A DNA stretch of 21,711 nt, from assembly GCA_937895465.1 (NCBI GenBank), contig CALAYY010000242.1, forward strand, positions 1 through 21,711. Direction: 5' to 3'. Shown here one piece after another: positions 21,231 to 21,711 of the stretch. The position numbers and the translations under genes are program-made. How positions within the stretch are numbered: position 1 is the first letter of the stretch; every line of letters starts with the position of its first letter. The notes under the pieces were generated by a model. The model was not told the origin of the DNA, ran no database searches, and was given only the letters and a program-made list of their open reading frames with translations. The stretch comes from an uncultured Clostridia bacterium. Its GTDB lineage: Bacteria; Bacillota; Clostridia; Christensenellales; DUVY01.

Positions 21231-21711
21231 TGATTATAGATGCTATCATAAAATTATGGAAAGAATCGGGGTTTGCCAATATTACTTGGCAGGAATCAGT
21301 TATGATACTGATTGCCTTTGTTTTATTGTTTCTTGCCATAGTCAAAAAATTTGAACCTATGTTGCTTATAACCATAGCCTTTGGAATGCTGCTTGCCAAT
21401 CTTCCCAAAACAGGATTAATGAAAGAAGCAATAGGAGATGAAAACGGTGGATTGTTATATTATCTATATTTGGGTGTAAAAAAAGGAATCTATCCTTCTT
21501 TGATATTTTTGGGTATCGGGGCTATGACTGATTTTGGTCCCTTGATTTCTCGTCCATCTAATCTTTTTTTGGGTGCAGGAGCACAGTTTGGAATTAGCGT
21601 TGCATTTGTCGTTGCTATTGCTTTGGGCTTTTCAGCGGCAGAAGCGGCTTCTATAGCTATCATCGGAGGAGCTGATGGTCCTATGACAATATATCTCACA
21701 ACAGCGCTTGC
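21230..21711 (+). CDS. oadB: Sodium-pump decarboxylase beta subunit, N-terminal part
   Basis: Membrane subunit that couples decarboxylation of the carboxybiotin intermediate to Na+ export. The window holds 160 codons beginning MIIDAIIKLWKESGF; the rest is cut off. Hydrophobic segments alternate with the conserved beta-subunit stretches GAMTDFGPLISRP, LGAGAQFGIS and IIGGADGPMTIYL; the aspartate in GGADGP is in the region known to bind Na+. A GAGGAGG site lies 7 nt before the ATG. Expected neighbours further on would be the biotin carrier and carboxyltransferase chains. Confidence 0.92.
   Translation, partial: MIIDAIIKLWKESGFANITWQESVMILIAFVLLFLAIVKKFEPMLLITIAFGMLLANLPKTGLMKEAIGDENGGLLYYLYLGVKKGIYPSLIFLGIGAMTDFGPLISRPSNLFLGAGAQFGISVAFVVAIALGFSAAEAASIAIIGGADGPMTIYLTTAL

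Overview
The window looks like chromosome from a low-GC, anaerobic-type Bacillota (Clostridia-like) bacterium. The DNA is visibly A+T rich, most Shine-Dalgarno sites are GGAGG-type, and promoters are sigma-A-like (TTGACA/TATAAT). The gene families and orders also fit: class 1B dihydroorotate dehydrogenase with PyrK, lspA-rluD next to the pyr operon, an Rrf2-NifS pair, and a sodium-pump decarboxylase. No rRNA, tRNA, CRISPR array, insertion sequence or phage gene was seen. This is core metabolism, and the interest lies mostly in regulation and in a few odd gene ends. The species cannot be named from the sequence.

Layout. Everything from 1 to about 20,680 is read on the minus strand, and only the last kilobase is on the plus strand. 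Read in the direction of transcription: (1) hisS-aspS-rseC-like-trxA-glyA-rrf2-iscS-lspA-rluD (20679 to 12292) is a tight housekeeping row. It starts at a strong promoter only 8 nt from the hisS ATG. (2) pyrB-pyrC-pyrF-pyrK-pyrD-pyrE plus two small three-helix membrane proteins (11961 to 5888) ends at a strong terminator. It is preceded by its own promoter, a 32-codon leader ORF and an intrinsic terminator whose 5' arm is formed by the last leader codons. This resembles a translation-coupled pyrimidine attenuator. (3) minD-minE (5693 to 4655) has its own promoter and terminator. (4) purE-purC-purM-purN-purH-purD (4548 to 1, purD cut by the window edge) has a promoter whose -35 box lies inside the minE terminator stem. 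(5) oadG-oadB (20934 onward, plus strand, oadB cut by the edge) diverges from hisS and has its own promoter and a GC-rich leader hairpin.

How the genes fit together. The pyr operon encodes every step from carbamoyl phosphate to UMP (PyrB, PyrC, PyrD+PyrK, PyrE, PyrF); carAB and pyrR are absent here. The pur row covers several steps to IMP, but purF, purL/Q/S, purB and purK are not in the window. GlyA makes the one-carbon folate that, after conversion to 10-formyl-THF, feeds PurN and PurH. IscS with its Rrf2 regulator supplies sulfur for Fe-S clusters such as that of PyrK.

Points most worth a second look: the pyrB leader; PyrK, which ends right after its third cluster cysteine and runs 38 nt into pyrD; the apparently leaderless hisS mRNA; the terminator/promoter overlap before purE; MinE with no membrane-targeting N-terminus in its annotated reading; and the two unknown membrane proteins closing the pyr operon.
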